Under the pieces are notes generated by a model, which saw nothing but the letters and a program-made list of their open reading frames with translations, ran no database searches and was not told where the DNA came from. Below are positions 43,965 through 53,750 of a stretch of DNA of 64,000 bases, piece by piece. Positions within the stretch are counted from its first letter, which is position 1, and each line of letters starts with the position of its first letter. Source of the DNA: Pseudomonas khorasanensis (lineage in GTDB: Bacteria; Pseudomonadota; Gammaproteobacteria; Pseudomonadales; Pseudomonadaceae); assembly GCF_014268505.2 (NCBI RefSeq), contig NZ_JABWQP020000020.1:1-64000 (forward strand), written 5' to 3'. A program made the position numbers and the translations under genes.

Positions 43965-44962
43965 CCGATTATCCAGTGCTGACCCTTGAAACGCCCGCCG
44001 AACACCCGTTCGCCCAGTTCGTGCGTATCCTCGGCAAGGGCAAGCGCGGCGCTCGCGACCTGACGCGCGAGGAAGCCCGGCAAGCCATGGGCATGGTGCT
44101 TGATGACCAGGTCGAGGACACGCAACTCGGCGCGTTTCTGATGTTGCTGCGGCACAAGGAAGAAAGTGCAGAAGAAATGGCCGGTTTCACCGAAGCCCTG
44201 CGCGAGCGCTTGCAGGCGCCGGCATTGACCGTCGATCTCGACTGGCCGACCTACGCGGGCAAGAAACGCCATCTGCCGTGGTATCTGCTGGCGGCCAAAT
44301 GCCTGGCGCAGAACGGGTTGCGCATTTTCATGCATGGCGGCGGCGCGCACACGGCCGGGCGCCTGTACAGCGAGCAGTTGCTCGGCGAACTGAACATTGC
44401 GTTGTGCCGCAACTGGCAGCAGGTCGGTACGGCGCTGGACGGCAGCGGGCTGGCGTTTATGCCGCTGGTGGATTGGGCGCCGCAGTTGCAGAAGATGATC
44501 GACCTGCGCAACACTCTGGGCCTGCGCTCGCCGATCCACTCGCTGGCGCGGATTCTCAATCCCTTGGGCGCGCGCTGTGGCCTGCAGAGTATTTTCCACC
44601 CGGGCTACCAGGCCGTGCATCGCGATGCCAGCGGTTTGCTGGGAGACACTGCGATTGTGGTCAAGGGCGATGGCGGCGAAATCGAGATCAACCCGGACGC
44701 CACCAGCCATCTCTACGGCACCAGCGGCGGTCAGAGCTGGGACGAAGAATGGCCACAGCTGTCCGCGCAGCGCCACGTCAAACCCGCTTCGCTGGACATC
44801 GAACATTTGAAGGCCGTGTGGCGTGGTGATGTCGTCGACAGCTACCCGCAAATGGCCCTGATTGCGACCATGGCGCTGGCCTTGCGCGGCCTCGGTCAAG
44901 ATCGTGAGCAAGCCTTCAAAACCGCCGAGGTTTTTTGGAGCGCACGCAACAAATCGATTTAA
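43961..44962 (+). CDS. ybiB: TrpD2/YbiB-type glycosyltransferase-like protein
   Basis: 333 residues related to anthranilate phosphoribosyltransferase (TrpD), but of the TrpD2/YbiB branch that binds nucleic acid rather than making tryptophan. The TrpD-like start of the alpha domain (TREEARQAMGMVLDDQVED, LGAFLMLLRHKEES) is clear. The phosphoribosyl-diphosphate loop of true TrpD is replaced (FMHGGGAHTAGRL). Coupled to tusE by a 4-bp overlap. The link with tRNA thiolation is suggestive but unproven. Confidence 0.82.
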   Translation: MTDYPVLTLETPAEHPFAQFVRILGKGKRGARDLTREEARQAMGMVLDDQVEDTQLGAFLMLLRHKEESAEEMAGFTEALRERLQAPALTVDLDWPTYAGKKRHLPWYLLAAKCLAQNGLRIFMHGGGAHTAGRLYSEQLLGELNIALCRNWQQVGTALDGSGLAFMPLVDWAPQLQKMIDLRNTLGLRSPIHSLARILNPLGARCGLQSIFHPGYQAVHRDASGLLGDTAIVVKGDGGEIEINPDATSHLYGTSGGQSWDEEWPQLSAQRHVKPASLDIEHLKAVWRGDVVDSYPQMALIATMALALRGLGQDREQAFKTAEVFWSARNKSI

Positions 44963-45053
44963 CCGATCAGTAGCGCCCGATCTTTGCGCTTTTTGTTCGA
45001 ACTCATCGGAATAGACTCGACTCCAACGAATATTGGTTTTGGGAGTCTTGATC

Positions 45054-46055
45054 ATGGGTTTACTCGTCGACGGCCGCTGGCAGGACAAGTGGTACGAAAG
45101 CAGCAAAGACGGCGCGTTCCAGCGCGAACAGGCACAACGCCGCAACTGGGTCACCGCCGACGGCCAGCCTGGGCCGAGCGGTGAAGGCGGTTTCGCTGCC
45201 GAGGCCGGCCGTTATCACCTCTACGTTTCTCTCGCCTGCCCGTGGGCACACCGCACGCTGATCCTGCGCAAACTGAAAGGTCTGGAAAGCCTGATCGATG
45301 TGTCTGTGGTCAGTTGGCTGATGCTGGAAAACGGCTGGACCTTCGACAAGACGCTCGGCTCGACCGGTGACAAACTCCATGACTTCCAATTCATGCATCA
45401 GCGCTACACCGCTGAAACCCCTGACTACACCGGACGCGTAACGGTGCCTGTGCTGTGGGACAAGCAGCTCAAGCGCATCGTCAGTAATGAATCGGCTGAA
45501 ATCATCCGCATGTTCAACAGCGCTTTTGATGATCTCACCGGCAATGACCTGGACTTCTACCCCGCGCCTTTGCGCAACGAAATCGATGCGCTGAACGAGC
45601 GAATCTATCCGGCAGTGAACAATGGCGTTTATCGCGCCGGATTTGCCACGTCGCAGCGGGCCTATGAACAAGCGTTCGATGAAGTGTTTGCCGAGCTGGA
45701 TCATCTGGAGCAACTGCTGGGGGCCAATCGTTACCTGAGCGGCGAATACCTGACCGAGGCCGATGTGCGGTTGTTTACCACAATGATTCGCTTCGACGCG
45801 GTCTATCACGGGCACTTCAAGTGCAACTTGCGACGAATAGCCGATTACCCGAACCTGTCGAACTGGTTGCGTGAGATGTATCAATGGCCGGGGATTGCCG
45901 AGACTGTCGATTTCCAGCACATCAAAAATCACTACTACGGCAGCCACAAGACCATCAACCCGACCGGGGTGGTGCCGAAGGGACCGGAGCAGGATTTCAG
46001 CGCGGCCCATGATCGGGCGCGGTTGAGCGGCAAAGGGGTTTGGGGGAAGGGCTGA
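45054..46055 (+). CDS. yqjG: Glutathionyl-hydroquinone reductase
   Basis: 333 residues of the xi-class glutathione transferase family (YqjG/EcfG/Omega-like). It reduces glutathionyl-hydroquinones with GSH. The catalytic cysteine C62 lies in SLACPWAHRTL (59-69). A C-terminal all-helical GST domain is present (about 180-300). The ATG at 45054 gives the family start MGLLVDGRW. It is alone on this strand; a REPIN follows. Confidence 0.9.
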   Translation: MGLLVDGRWQDKWYESSKDGAFQREQAQRRNWVTADGQPGPSGEGGFAAEAGRYHLYVSLACPWAHRTLILRKLKGLESLIDVSVVSWLMLENGWTFDKTLGSTGDKLHDFQFMHQRYTAETPDYTGRVTVPVLWDKQLKRIVSNESAEIIRMFNSAFDDLTGNDLDFYPAPLRNEIDALNERIYPAVNNGVYRAGFATSQRAYEQAFDEVFAELDHLEQLLGANRYLSGEYLTEADVRLFTTMIRFDAVYHGHFKCNLRRIADYPNLSNWLREMYQWPGIAETVDFQHIKNHYYGSHKTINPTGVVPKGPEQDFSAAHDRARLSGKGVWGKG

Positions 46056-46078
46056 ATCTGTATTGGTTTGATGGCCCA

Positions 46079-46152
46079 TCGCGAGCAGGCTCGCTCCCAC
46101 ACTGGATCTGTGTCATGCACGGATCCCCTGTGGGAGCGAGCCTGCTCGCGAA
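46079..46152. repeat. REPIN, GAGCAGGCTCGCTCCCACA family, short spacer
   Basis: Forward REP 46079-46101 and reverse REP 46129-46152, with a spacer of only about 27 bp, between convergent genes. Confidence 0.93.
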
Positions 46153-46167
46153 TGAAGGCAACCGTTC

Positions 46168-47562
46168 TCAGACCTGCGCCTGAGCCCCTTCAAACCACGC
46201 CAGTTTCTCGCGCAATTGCACCACTTCACCGACGATCACCAGCGTCGGCGCATGCACTTCATGCTCCGCCACCATCTGCGGCAAATCGGCCAACGTGCCC
46301 GTAAACACGCGCTGGTTGACCGTGGTGCCCTGCTGGATCAGCGCCGCCGGGGTGTCCGCCGCACGGCCATGCTTGATCAATTGCTCACAGATCACCGGCA
46401 ATCCCACCAGGCCCATATAGAACACCAGGGTCTGCGCAGGCGAGACGAGGTCAGCCCATGGCAGATCAGTGGAACCGTCCTTCAAGTGCCCCGTGACGAA
46501 ACGCACCGACTGGGCGTGGTCACGATGGGTCAAGGGAATCCCGGCATAGGCTGCGCAACCGCTGGCTGCCGTGATGCCTGGCACCACTTGAAACGGGATG
46601 CCGTGGGCGGCCAGCTCTTCGATTTCCTCGCCGCCGCGGCCGAAGATGAACGGATCGCCACCCTTCAGCCGCACCACGCGCTTACCGGCCTTGGCCAGAT
46701 CGACCAGTTGCTGGTTGATCTGATCTTGCGGCACCGAGTGTTCGGAGCGACGCTTGCCGACGTACACGCGCTCGGCATCGCGACGGCACAATTCCAGAAT
46801 CGCCGGCGCTACCAGACGGTCATACAGCACCACATCGGCTTGCTGCATCAGGCGCAGCGCACGGAAGGTCAGCAGATCCGGATCACCCGGGCCGGCGCCG
46901 ACCAGATAAACCTCGCCTGTGGTGACCATGGGTTCGCCATCCACCTTGGCTTGCAACAGGCGCTCGGCCTCCGCGCCCTGCCCGGCCAATTGCCGATCGG
47001 CAATCGGGCCCTGAAATACGTCTTCCCAAAAACCGCGACGCTGCTGTACATCCGGAAACAGGTTTTTAACCTGATGACGGAAACGTGCGGCAAGCCCGGC
47101 GAGTTGTCCGTAGGTCGAGGGAATCCAGGTTTCGATCTTGGCGCGAATCAGACGCGCCAGCACCGGCGCGTCACCGCCGCTGGAGACGGCGATGATCAAC
47201 GGCGAGCGATCGACGATTGCCGGGAAGATCACGCTGCACAAGGCAGGCGCATCGACCACATTGACCGGTACGCAACGTTGATGGGCATCGGTTGAAACCT
47301 GGGCGTTGAGCGTTTCGTCGTCTGTGGCGGCAATGATCAGCCCGCAACCGTCCAGATCCGCTTCAACGTAACCGCGCAACAGGCATTCCCCGCCGCTGGC
47401 AGCGACCAGTTCAGCCAGTTGCGTTTCAATTTCAGGTGCGACCACCCGCAGCAGCGCACCGGCATCGGCCAGCAGGCGGGATTTGCGCAAGGCAATTTCC
47501 CCCCCGCCGACCACCAACACACGACTGCCGCGCAGGTTGTGAAACAGCGGCAGATATTTCAT
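46168..47562 (-). CDS. cysG: Siroheme synthase, multifunctional
   Basis: 464 residues. The N-terminal part (about 1-200) is the NAD-dependent precorrin-2 dehydrogenase/ferrochelatase with GGGEIALRKSRLL. The C-terminal part (about 215-460) is uroporphyrinogen-III C-methyltransferase, with VYLVGAGPGDPDLLT and YDRLVAP. Makes siroheme for sulfite and nitrite reductases. The start abuts the serS stop. Confidence 0.96.
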   Translation of the reverse strand: MKYLPLFHNLRGSRVLVVGGGEIALRKSRLLADAGALLRVVAPEIETQLAELVAASGGECLLRGYVEADLDGCGLIIAATDDETLNAQVSTDAHQRCVPVNVVDAPALCSVIFPAIVDRSPLIIAVSSGGDAPVLARLIRAKIETWIPSTYGQLAGLAARFRHQVKNLFPDVQQRRGFWEDVFQGPIADRQLAGQGAEAERLLQAKVDGEPMVTTGEVYLVGAGPGDPDLLTFRALRLMQQADVVLYDRLVAPAILELCRRDAERVYVGKRRSEHSVPQDQINQQLVDLAKAGKRVVRLKGGDPFIFGRGGEEIEELAAHGIPFQVVPGITAASGCAAYAGIPLTHRDHAQSVRFVTGHLKDGSTDLPWADLVSPAQTLVFYMGLVGLPVICEQLIKHGRAADTPAALIQQGTTVNQRVFTGTLADLPQMVAEHEVHAPTLVIVGEVVQLREKLAWFEGAQAQV

Positions 47563-48843
47563 TTAGCCGATGACCTCAAGGCCACCCATGTACGGCTTGA
47601 GTACGTCCGGCACGCGGATCGAACCGTCGGCCTGCTGGTAGTTTTCCAGCACCGCCACCAGGGCGCGACCGACCGCGAGACCTGAACCGTTCAAGGTGTG
47701 TACCAACTCAGGCTTGCCGGTCTCCGGGTTGCGGAAACGCGCTTGCATGCGGCGAGCCTGGAAATCGCCACAGTTGGAGCACGAGGAGATTTCGCGGTAC
47801 TTGTCCTGGCTCGGAATCCACACCTCCAAGTCATAAGTCTTGACCGCGCTGAAGCCCATGTCGCCGGTGCACAGGGCCAGGGTGCGGTAAGGCAGACCGA
47901 GCAATTGCAGGACTTTTTCAGCGTTGGCAGTGAGGCCTTCCAGTGCTTCCATCGATTGCGACGGCTCGACGATCTGAACCATTTCGACCTTGTCGAACTG
48001 GTGCTGACGGATCATGCCGCGAGTGTCGCGACCCGACGCACCCGCTTCGCTTCGGAAGCATGGGGTGTGGGCAACGAACTTGATCGGCAGCAGTTTCGAG
48101 TCGACGATTTCGCCGGCAACGATATTGGTCAGCGACACTTCCGCTGTCGGGATCAGGTAAAGATCGGCCTCGCCTTCGCGGGCGATCTTGAACAGGTCTT
48201 CTTCGAACTTCGGCAACTGCCCGGTGCCCTGCAGCGCAGGCGCCTGTACCAGATAAGGCGTGTAAGCCTCTTCGTAGCCGTGCTCGGTGACGTGCAGGTT
48301 GATCATGAATTGCGCCAGTGCGCGATGCAGACGCGCGATCGGGCCACGCAGCACGGCGAAACGGGCGCCGGACAGCTTGGCGGCGGTTTCAAAATCCAGC
48401 CAGCCGAACTTCTCACCGAGGGCGACGTGGTCTTTGACCTCGAAATCAAACCGGGTCGGGGTGCCCCAGCGGCGCACTTCGACGTTGTCTTCTTCGTCCT
48501 TGCCGACCGGAACCGATTCGTGCGGCAGGTTCGGAATACCGAGCAGGATCGAATCCAGTTCGGTCTGGATTGCGTCCAGCTCGACCTTGCCAGCGCTCAA
48601 TTCGCCCGCCATGCGCTCGACATCAGCCATCAGCGGCGCGATGTCTTCACCACGCTGCTTGGCTTGGCCGATGGACTTGGAACGCGCGTTACGCTCAGCC
48701 TGCAGTGCTTCGGTGCGGGTCTGGACGGTCTTGCGCTGTTCTTCCAGCGCTTCGATGCGCGCAGTGTCCAGGGCAAAGCCACGGGAAGCCAGGCGGTCCG
48801 CTACGTCCTGAAGGTTGCTACGTAACAGTTTGGAATCGAGCAT
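47563..48843 (-). CDS. serS: Seryl-tRNA synthetase
   Basis: Class II synthetase of 426 residues. N-terminal long coiled-coil arm (about 30-100), then the catalytic core with motif 2 (FRSEAGASGRDTRGMIRQHQF) split here as FRSEAG and GMIRQHQF, and motif 3 near the end (GSGLAVGRALVAVLEN). Co-oriented with crcB (15 bp) and cysG (0 bp). Confidence 0.96.
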   Translation of the reverse strand: MLDSKLLRSNLQDVADRLASRGFALDTARIEALEEQRKTVQTRTEALQAERNARSKSIGQAKQRGEDIAPLMADVERMAGELSAGKVELDAIQTELDSILLGIPNLPHESVPVGKDEEDNVEVRRWGTPTRFDFEVKDHVALGEKFGWLDFETAAKLSGARFAVLRGPIARLHRALAQFMINLHVTEHGYEEAYTPYLVQAPALQGTGQLPKFEEDLFKIAREGEADLYLIPTAEVSLTNIVAGEIVDSKLLPIKFVAHTPCFRSEAGASGRDTRGMIRQHQFDKVEMVQIVEPSQSMEALEGLTANAEKVLQLLGLPYRTLALCTGDMGFSAVKTYDLEVWIPSQDKYREISSCSNCGDFQARRMQARFRNPETGKPELVHTLNGSGLAVGRALVAVLENYQQADGSIRVPDVLKPYMGGLEVIG

Positions 48844-48858
48844 GTCGGTTTCTCGTTA

Positions 48859-49233
48859 TCAAAGTTTGGTCAGGGACAGGCCGGCCCACGTTGCGAGCAG
48901 CCCGCCGAATACGCTGAGTGCCGCATAGCCCAGCGCCAGCAACACCTGCCCGCTTTCCAGCAGGCGCACCGTATCCAGTGAAAAGGATGAAAAAGTCGTC
49001 AGCCCCCCGAGGAAGCCGACCATCAACCCGGCACGCACCTCGATCGGCACCTCCGGGCGTATCAAAAACAGGCCGTACAGCACGCCAATCAGCAGACAGC
49101 CCACGATATTAACGGCCAGCGTCGCGGTATAGAAGTGCCGCGGCCAATTGGCGCTGACCCAATTGCCGGTAGCAAAGCGCAACAAGGTGCCGGCAACGCC
49201 GCCGACCGAAACCGCAAGGATCAAAGGGACCAC
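48859..49233 (-). CDS. crcB: Fluoride exporter CrcB/Fluc
   Basis: 124-residue dual-topology fluoride channel with four transmembrane helices. Hallmarks are GGVAGTLLRF near the start and GFLGGLTTFSSFS (about 73-85) lining the pore. GTG start with GGAG 10 bp upstream, overlapping the rarA stop by 1 bp. No fluoride riboswitch was seen in front; expression is probably with rarA. Confidence 0.93.
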   Translation of the reverse strand: MVPLILAVSVGGVAGTLLRFATGNWVSANWPRHFYTATLAVNIVGCLLIGVLYGLFLIRPEVPIEVRAGLMVGFLGGLTTFSSFSLDTVRLLESGQVLLALGYAALSVFGGLLATWAGLSLTKL

Positions 49234-50555
49234 TACTTTCTCCGCTGCCGGGGGCTCAGACGATCGAGTTGAGCGAGGTGGTTGAGCTTCTCGCCGATTT
49301 TCAGTTCCAGGCCACGGGGCACCGGCTGGTAGAACGGGATGGGGTCGAGTTCTTCCGGGAAGTAGTCTTCACCGGCAGCATAAGCATCAGGTTCATCGTG
49401 GGCATAACGGTATTCGTCGCCGTAGCCCAACTGCTTCATCAGCTTGGTCGGCGCGTTACGCAGGTGCAGCGGGACCTCCAGCGAACCGTTTTCCGCCGCG
49501 GCGCGCAGCGCAGTCTTGAAGCCCATGTACACCGCATTGCTTTTCGGTGCGCAAGCCAGATAAGTGATGGCCTGAGCCACGGCCAGCTCGCCTTCCGGAC
49601 TGCCCAGACGTTCCTGCACTTCCCACGCTGCCAGGCACAGGCTGAGCGCGCGCGGGTCGGCGTTGCCGATGTCTTCGCTGGCCATGCGCACCACGCGCCG
49701 CGCCAGGTAGAGCGGGTCGCAACCGCCATCGATCATCCGCGCGAACCAGTACAACGCGCCGTCGGGATTGGAGCCGCGCACTGATTTGTGCAGCGCCGAT
49801 ATCTGGTCATAAAACGCTTCGCCGCCCTTGTCGAAACGCCGGCGGGTATCACCGAGCAGGCTCTGCAGCAGTTCGATGCCGATCTCACTATCGTCTTCGG
49901 CCAGGTCAGACGCGTTCTCGAGCAGATTGAGCAGACGCCGGCCATCGCCGTCAGCGGCGGACAGCAGCATCTGGAAACCTTCATCGCTCAGCGTCAGGTT
50001 GCGCTTGCCCAGCCCACGTTCTTCGGTCAGCGCGCGGTGCACCAGTTTGCGCAGCGCCGCTTCGTCGAGGCTTTTCAGCACATAAACGCGGGCACGCGAC
50101 AACAACGCGTTGTTCAGTTCGAACGAAGGGTTTTCAGTGGTGGCGCCGATGAAAATCAGCGTGCCGTCTTCAACGTAAGGCAGGAACGCATCCTGCTGGG
50201 ACTTGTTGAAGCGGTGCACTTCGTCGACAAAGAGGATGGTGCGTTTGCCGTACTGACCGGCCTGCTGCTTGGCGATTTCAACCGCCTGACGGATCTCCTT
50301 GACCCCGGCGAGCACCGCCGAGACCGTTTCGAAGTGCGCGTCAGAGACTTCCGCGAGCAACCGCGCCAGGGTGGTCTTCCCTACCCCCGGCGGCCCCCAG
50401 AAGATCATTGAATGCAGGGCACCCTGCTCCAGCGCCTCACGCAGAGGCTTGCCGCGAGCGAGCAGATGTTCCTGACCGACGTACTCATCCAGATTGGCCG
50501 CACGCAAACGCGCTGCCAGCGGCTGGGCAATCGGTGCACTGCGAAACAGATCCAT
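49233..50555 (-). CDS. rarA: Replication-associated recombination protein A
   Basis: 440-residue AAA+ clamp-loader-like ATPase (MgsA/WRNIP1 family) acting at stalled forks. Walker A GPPGVGKTT and Walker B ILFVDEVHRF are present. The C-terminal tetramerisation region (KSVRGSNPDGALYWFARM) is complete. Start chosen at 50555 (MDLFRSAPIAQPLAARLR); the frame extends upstream without family likeness. Confidence 0.95.
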   Translation of the reverse strand: MDLFRSAPIAQPLAARLRAANLDEYVGQEHLLARGKPLREALEQGALHSMIFWGPPGVGKTTLARLLAEVSDAHFETVSAVLAGVKEIRQAVEIAKQQAGQYGKRTILFVDEVHRFNKSQQDAFLPYVEDGTLIFIGATTENPSFELNNALLSRARVYVLKSLDEAALRKLVHRALTEERGLGKRNLTLSDEGFQMLLSAADGDGRRLLNLLENASDLAEDDSEIGIELLQSLLGDTRRRFDKGGEAFYDQISALHKSVRGSNPDGALYWFARMIDGGCDPLYLARRVVRMASEDIGNADPRALSLCLAAWEVQERLGSPEGELAVAQAITYLACAPKSNAVYMGFKTALRAAAENGSLEVPLHLRNAPTKLMKQLGYGDEYRYAHDEPDAYAAGEDYFPEELDPIPFYQPVPRGLELKIGEKLNHLAQLDRLSPRQRRK

Positions 50556-50599
50556 CACGTAGCGTTGAAACCTCTGTTTTGAAAGCTTGTAAGAAAACC

Positions 50600-50629
50600 T
50601 GTGGAGAGGGAGCTTGCTCCCTCTCCACA
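50600..50629. repeat. Palindrome between lolA and rarA
   Basis: 12-bp perfect arms (TGTGGAGAGGGA / TCCCTCTCCACA) with loop GCTTGC. It resembles the Pseudomonas GGGAGCTTGCTCCC class of repeats. It could attenuate lolA read-through; no clear T-run. Confidence 0.75.
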
Positions 50630-50652
50630 AAAGCTCAGATTCAGCTTATGCA

Positions 50653-51273
50653 TCATTCCTGGATGACGTCGGCACCCTTTGGAATATCGAACTTGAACTT
50701 CGACGCCGGCACTGCTTCGTTGGCCTTGACCCCGGTGAACAGGATATTGGTGCGCTGGCCGACGCTGTCAATCAGTTGCATATCATTGAGCAGGCCGTTG
50801 CGGAACGACAGACGCAGGTTATCGAACAGGGTGTCTTTGGTTTTCGGCTTGAGCGTAAAGTCGATGACGCCTCCGGCCTCTTTGGCACTGATATCGAAGC
50901 TCTGGCTGATTTTCGACACGTCACCCGACAGCAGCAGCGCCGGGGTCTGGGTCAGACGCTCGTCGAGTTTTTTGATGGTCGCCTGTTCCAGGTCCGGGTC
51001 CCAGAGAGTGACTTTCTTACCGTCGGAGACCATCGTCTGCTCGGCCGGCGCATTGGTGTGCCAGTAGAACAGGCCCGGGCGCTGCAGGGTCATGTTGCCC
51101 GTGGTTTCCTGCAACTGGGTACCGCTGCCATCGAGGGTCAACTGGGAGAAATTCGCCGACAGGGTCTTGGATGTTTCCAGCAATTGGGTCAGACGCGCCA
51201 CGTCCTTCTCATCAGCGTGAGCCGAAAGTGTGGTCAGAGCCAGTACTGGCAACAGCATGCGGATAAGGCGCAT
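50653..51273 (-). CDS. lolA: Periplasmic lipoprotein chaperone LolA
   Basis: 206 residues. A signal peptide (1-21, ending SAHA) precedes the mature LolA fold, which carries outer-membrane lipoproteins from LolCDE to LolB. Start chosen at 51273 because GAGGA lies 6-8 bp upstream and the signal peptide then has normal length; the frame extends to 51318. ftsK lies 68 bp upstream, and rarA follows. Confidence 0.94.
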   Translation of the reverse strand: MRLIRMLLPVLALTTLSAHADEKDVARLTQLLETSKTLSANFSQLTLDGSGTQLQETTGNMTLQRPGLFYWHTNAPAEQTMVSDGKKVTLWDPDLEQATIKKLDERLTQTPALLLSGDVSKISQSFDISAKEAGGVIDFTLKPKTKDTLFDNLRLSFRNGLLNDMQLIDSVGQRTNILFTGVKANEAVPASKFKFDIPKGADVIQE

Positions 51274-51341
51274 GAGAGTCCTCTTGAATACTCGTGGGGA
51301 GAGCGGGCGGCGCATCATTGCGCCACCCGGTTCGTTGCGAT

Positions 51342-53750
51342 TCAGTCGCGTACCGGGCCCGGAGCCAGGACTTCACGCGAGCCGTTGGTGTTCATTGAAG
51401 TGACGACGCCAGCCATTTCCATGGCTTCGATCATCCGCGCGGCGCGGTTGTAGCCGATCTTGAGTTTGCGCTGCACGGCAGAAATCGAGGCGCGACGACT
51501 CTCGAGTACGAACTGCACCGCTTCGTCATAGAGCGCATCGGCTTCGGGATCATCACCGTCGCCACCGCCACTACTGCCTTCAAAGCCGCTGCCCGCCTCT
51601 TCAACGCCATTAAGAATGTCGTCGTTGTATTCCGGCGCGCCGCGCAGTTTCCACGCTTCGACCACACGGTGAACTTCATCGTCGGAAACGAAAGCGCCGT
51701 GCACCCGGATCGGCAGGCTGGTGCCTGGCGGCATGTAGAGCATGTCACCGTGCCCCAGCAATTGCTCGGCGCCGCCCTGGTCAATGATGGTCCGCGAGTC
51801 GATCTTGCTCGACACCTGGAACGCCATGCGGGTCGGAATGTTGGCCTTGATCAGACCGGTGATCACGTCCACCGACGGCCGCTGGGTTGCGAGGATCAAG
51901 TGAATCCCCGCCGCACGCGCCTTCTGCGCGATACGGGCGATCAGCTCTTCGACTTTCTTGCCGACGATCATCATCATGTCGGCGAATTCGTCGACCACCA
52001 CGACGATGGTCGGCAGTTTCTGCAGCAGCGGTGCTTCGTCGTGAATGCTCTCGCGTTTGTACAGCGGATCGCTCAACGGCTCGCCGGCGTCCTGGGCTTC
52101 CTTGACCTTGGCGTTGAACCCGGACAGGTTACGCACGCCCATCTTCGCCATGAGCTTGTAGCGCCGCTCCATCTCGGCAACGCTCCAGCGCAGGGCGTTG
52201 GCCGCATCCTTCATGTCGGTGACCACCGGGCAAAGCAGGTGCGGAATACCTTCGTAAATAGACAATTCCAACATCTTCGGGTCGATCATGATCAGCTTGG
52301 CGTCTTCCGGGCCGGACTTGAACAGGATCGACAGAATCATCGCGTTCACGCCCACGGATTTACCGGAACCGGTGGTACCGGCCACCAGCAGGTGCGGCAT
52401 CTTCGCCAGGTCAGTGATCACCGGTTTACCGCCAATATCGTGACCCAACGCCAGGGTGACCGGGGATTTGAAGTTGTCGTACTCGGGGGTTGAAAGCACC
52501 TCGGAGAAACGCACGATCTGACGGTCTTCGTTCGGAATTTCGATACCCACCGTCGTCTTGCCCGGAATCACCTCGACCACCCGCACGCTGGTCACGGCCA
52601 GCGAACGCGCAAGGTCCTTGGCCAGGTTGGCAATGCGGCTGACCTTGACACCAGCAGCCGGCTGGATTTCGTAACGGGTAATCACCGGGCCTGGATGGAT
52701 CGAATCAACCGTGACCTCGACGCCAAACTCCTTGAGCTTGATCTCCAGCAGATGGCCAACCGCTGCCAGGGACTCGGGCGAGTAGTTCAGCTGTTTCTTT
52801 TCCGCAGGATCGAGAATAGAAATCGGCGGCAAGGTGCCTTCCACGGCGCTGTCGACAAACAACGGCGCCTGTTTCTCTTTCTGCACGCGCTTGCTTGGCT
52901 CGGGTGCCTTGGCCGGCGCCGGAGCGATAACCGGCGGGACCTGCTTCTCGCGGTCGGACATGTGCTTGCTCAGCGCTTGCTCGCGCTCGATCAGCCGTTC
53001 CTTGACCTTGGCCTGCTCGCGCTTGTCGGTGACGGTCGGCGCGACCACGTCATGTACGCGGTCATCGACTTCACGCAGTTGCGCCACCAGCTGCTTGCGC
53101 TCGGTGCGCGCCGACCACCAGCGGTTGAGCGCCCCCTGGAACAGCTCGAACAAGTCAAGCGTGATCTTGCCGGTGACGTCCATCACCTTGAACCACGACA
53201 GGTCAGTGAATACCGTCAGGCCGAACAGGAACAAGGCGATGAACAGGAGCGTGCTGCCTTGAATATTCAGTGCGTTTTTCGCCAGGTCGCCGAGGCTTTC
53301 GCCCAGTGCACCGCCGGCGCCCGCCGGCAAACCGGTCGCGGCATGGAAATGGATGTGCGCCAGCGCGGCGCCGGACAGCACCAGAAACACCAGACCGATC
53401 AGGCGCCAGGAAAACAGCCAGCCGCTCCACTGCCATGGTTCATGGCGCTGACGGAAGATCTGCCAGGCCTTGATCGCCAGCAGCAACGGGAAGATGTAGG
53501 CGAAATAACCCAGCACCATGAACAGAATATCGGCGCTGTAGGAGCCTGCCGGCCCGCCGAAGTTCTGCACGTCGTCGATCTTGCTGTTATGGCTCCAGCC
53601 CGGATCGTCCTTGCCGTAGGTCAGCAAGGCCATCATCAGGAACAGGCACAAGGCGCCAATGGCGATCAATGCACCTTCCTTGAGCCGGTAGTGCAGCTGT
53701 TGGCGCCAGAGCGGAACGACTGTTTTGGGTGCTTCGGTGGATTTCTTCAA
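51342..53750 (-). CDS. ftsK: DNA translocase FtsK
   Basis: 802 residues. Four or five N-terminal transmembrane helices (about 25-190), a short linker (about 200-310) and the RecA-like motor with Walker A GTTGSGKS. The C-terminal gamma winged helix (KIGYNRAARMIEAMEMAGVV) reads KOPS sites. It couples division to chromosome dimer resolution at dif. The linker is much shorter than in E. coli FtsK (1329 aa), as usual in Pseudomonas. Confidence 0.96.
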   Translation of the reverse strand: MKKSTEAPKTVVPLWRQQLHYRLKEGALIAIGALCLFLMMALLTYGKDDPGWSHNSKIDDVQNFGGPAGSYSADILFMVLGYFAYIFPLLLAIKAWQIFRQRHEPWQWSGWLFSWRLIGLVFLVLSGAALAHIHFHAATGLPAGAGGALGESLGDLAKNALNIQGSTLLFIALFLFGLTVFTDLSWFKVMDVTGKITLDLFELFQGALNRWWSARTERKQLVAQLREVDDRVHDVVAPTVTDKREQAKVKERLIEREQALSKHMSDREKQVPPVIAPAPAKAPEPSKRVQKEKQAPLFVDSAVEGTLPPISILDPAEKKQLNYSPESLAAVGHLLEIKLKEFGVEVTVDSIHPGPVITRYEIQPAAGVKVSRIANLAKDLARSLAVTSVRVVEVIPGKTTVGIEIPNEDRQIVRFSEVLSTPEYDNFKSPVTLALGHDIGGKPVITDLAKMPHLLVAGTTGSGKSVGVNAMILSILFKSGPEDAKLIMIDPKMLELSIYEGIPHLLCPVVTDMKDAANALRWSVAEMERRYKLMAKMGVRNLSGFNAKVKEAQDAGEPLSDPLYKRESIHDEAPLLQKLPTIVVVVDEFADMMMIVGKKVEELIARIAQKARAAGIHLILATQRPSVDVITGLIKANIPTRMAFQVSSKIDSRTIIDQGGAEQLLGHGDMLYMPPGTSLPIRVHGAFVSDDEVHRVVEAWKLRGAPEYNDDILNGVEEAGSGFEGSSGGGDGDDPEADALYDEAVQFVLESRRASISAVQRKLKIGYNRAARMIEAMEMAGVVTSMNTNGSREVLAPGPVRD

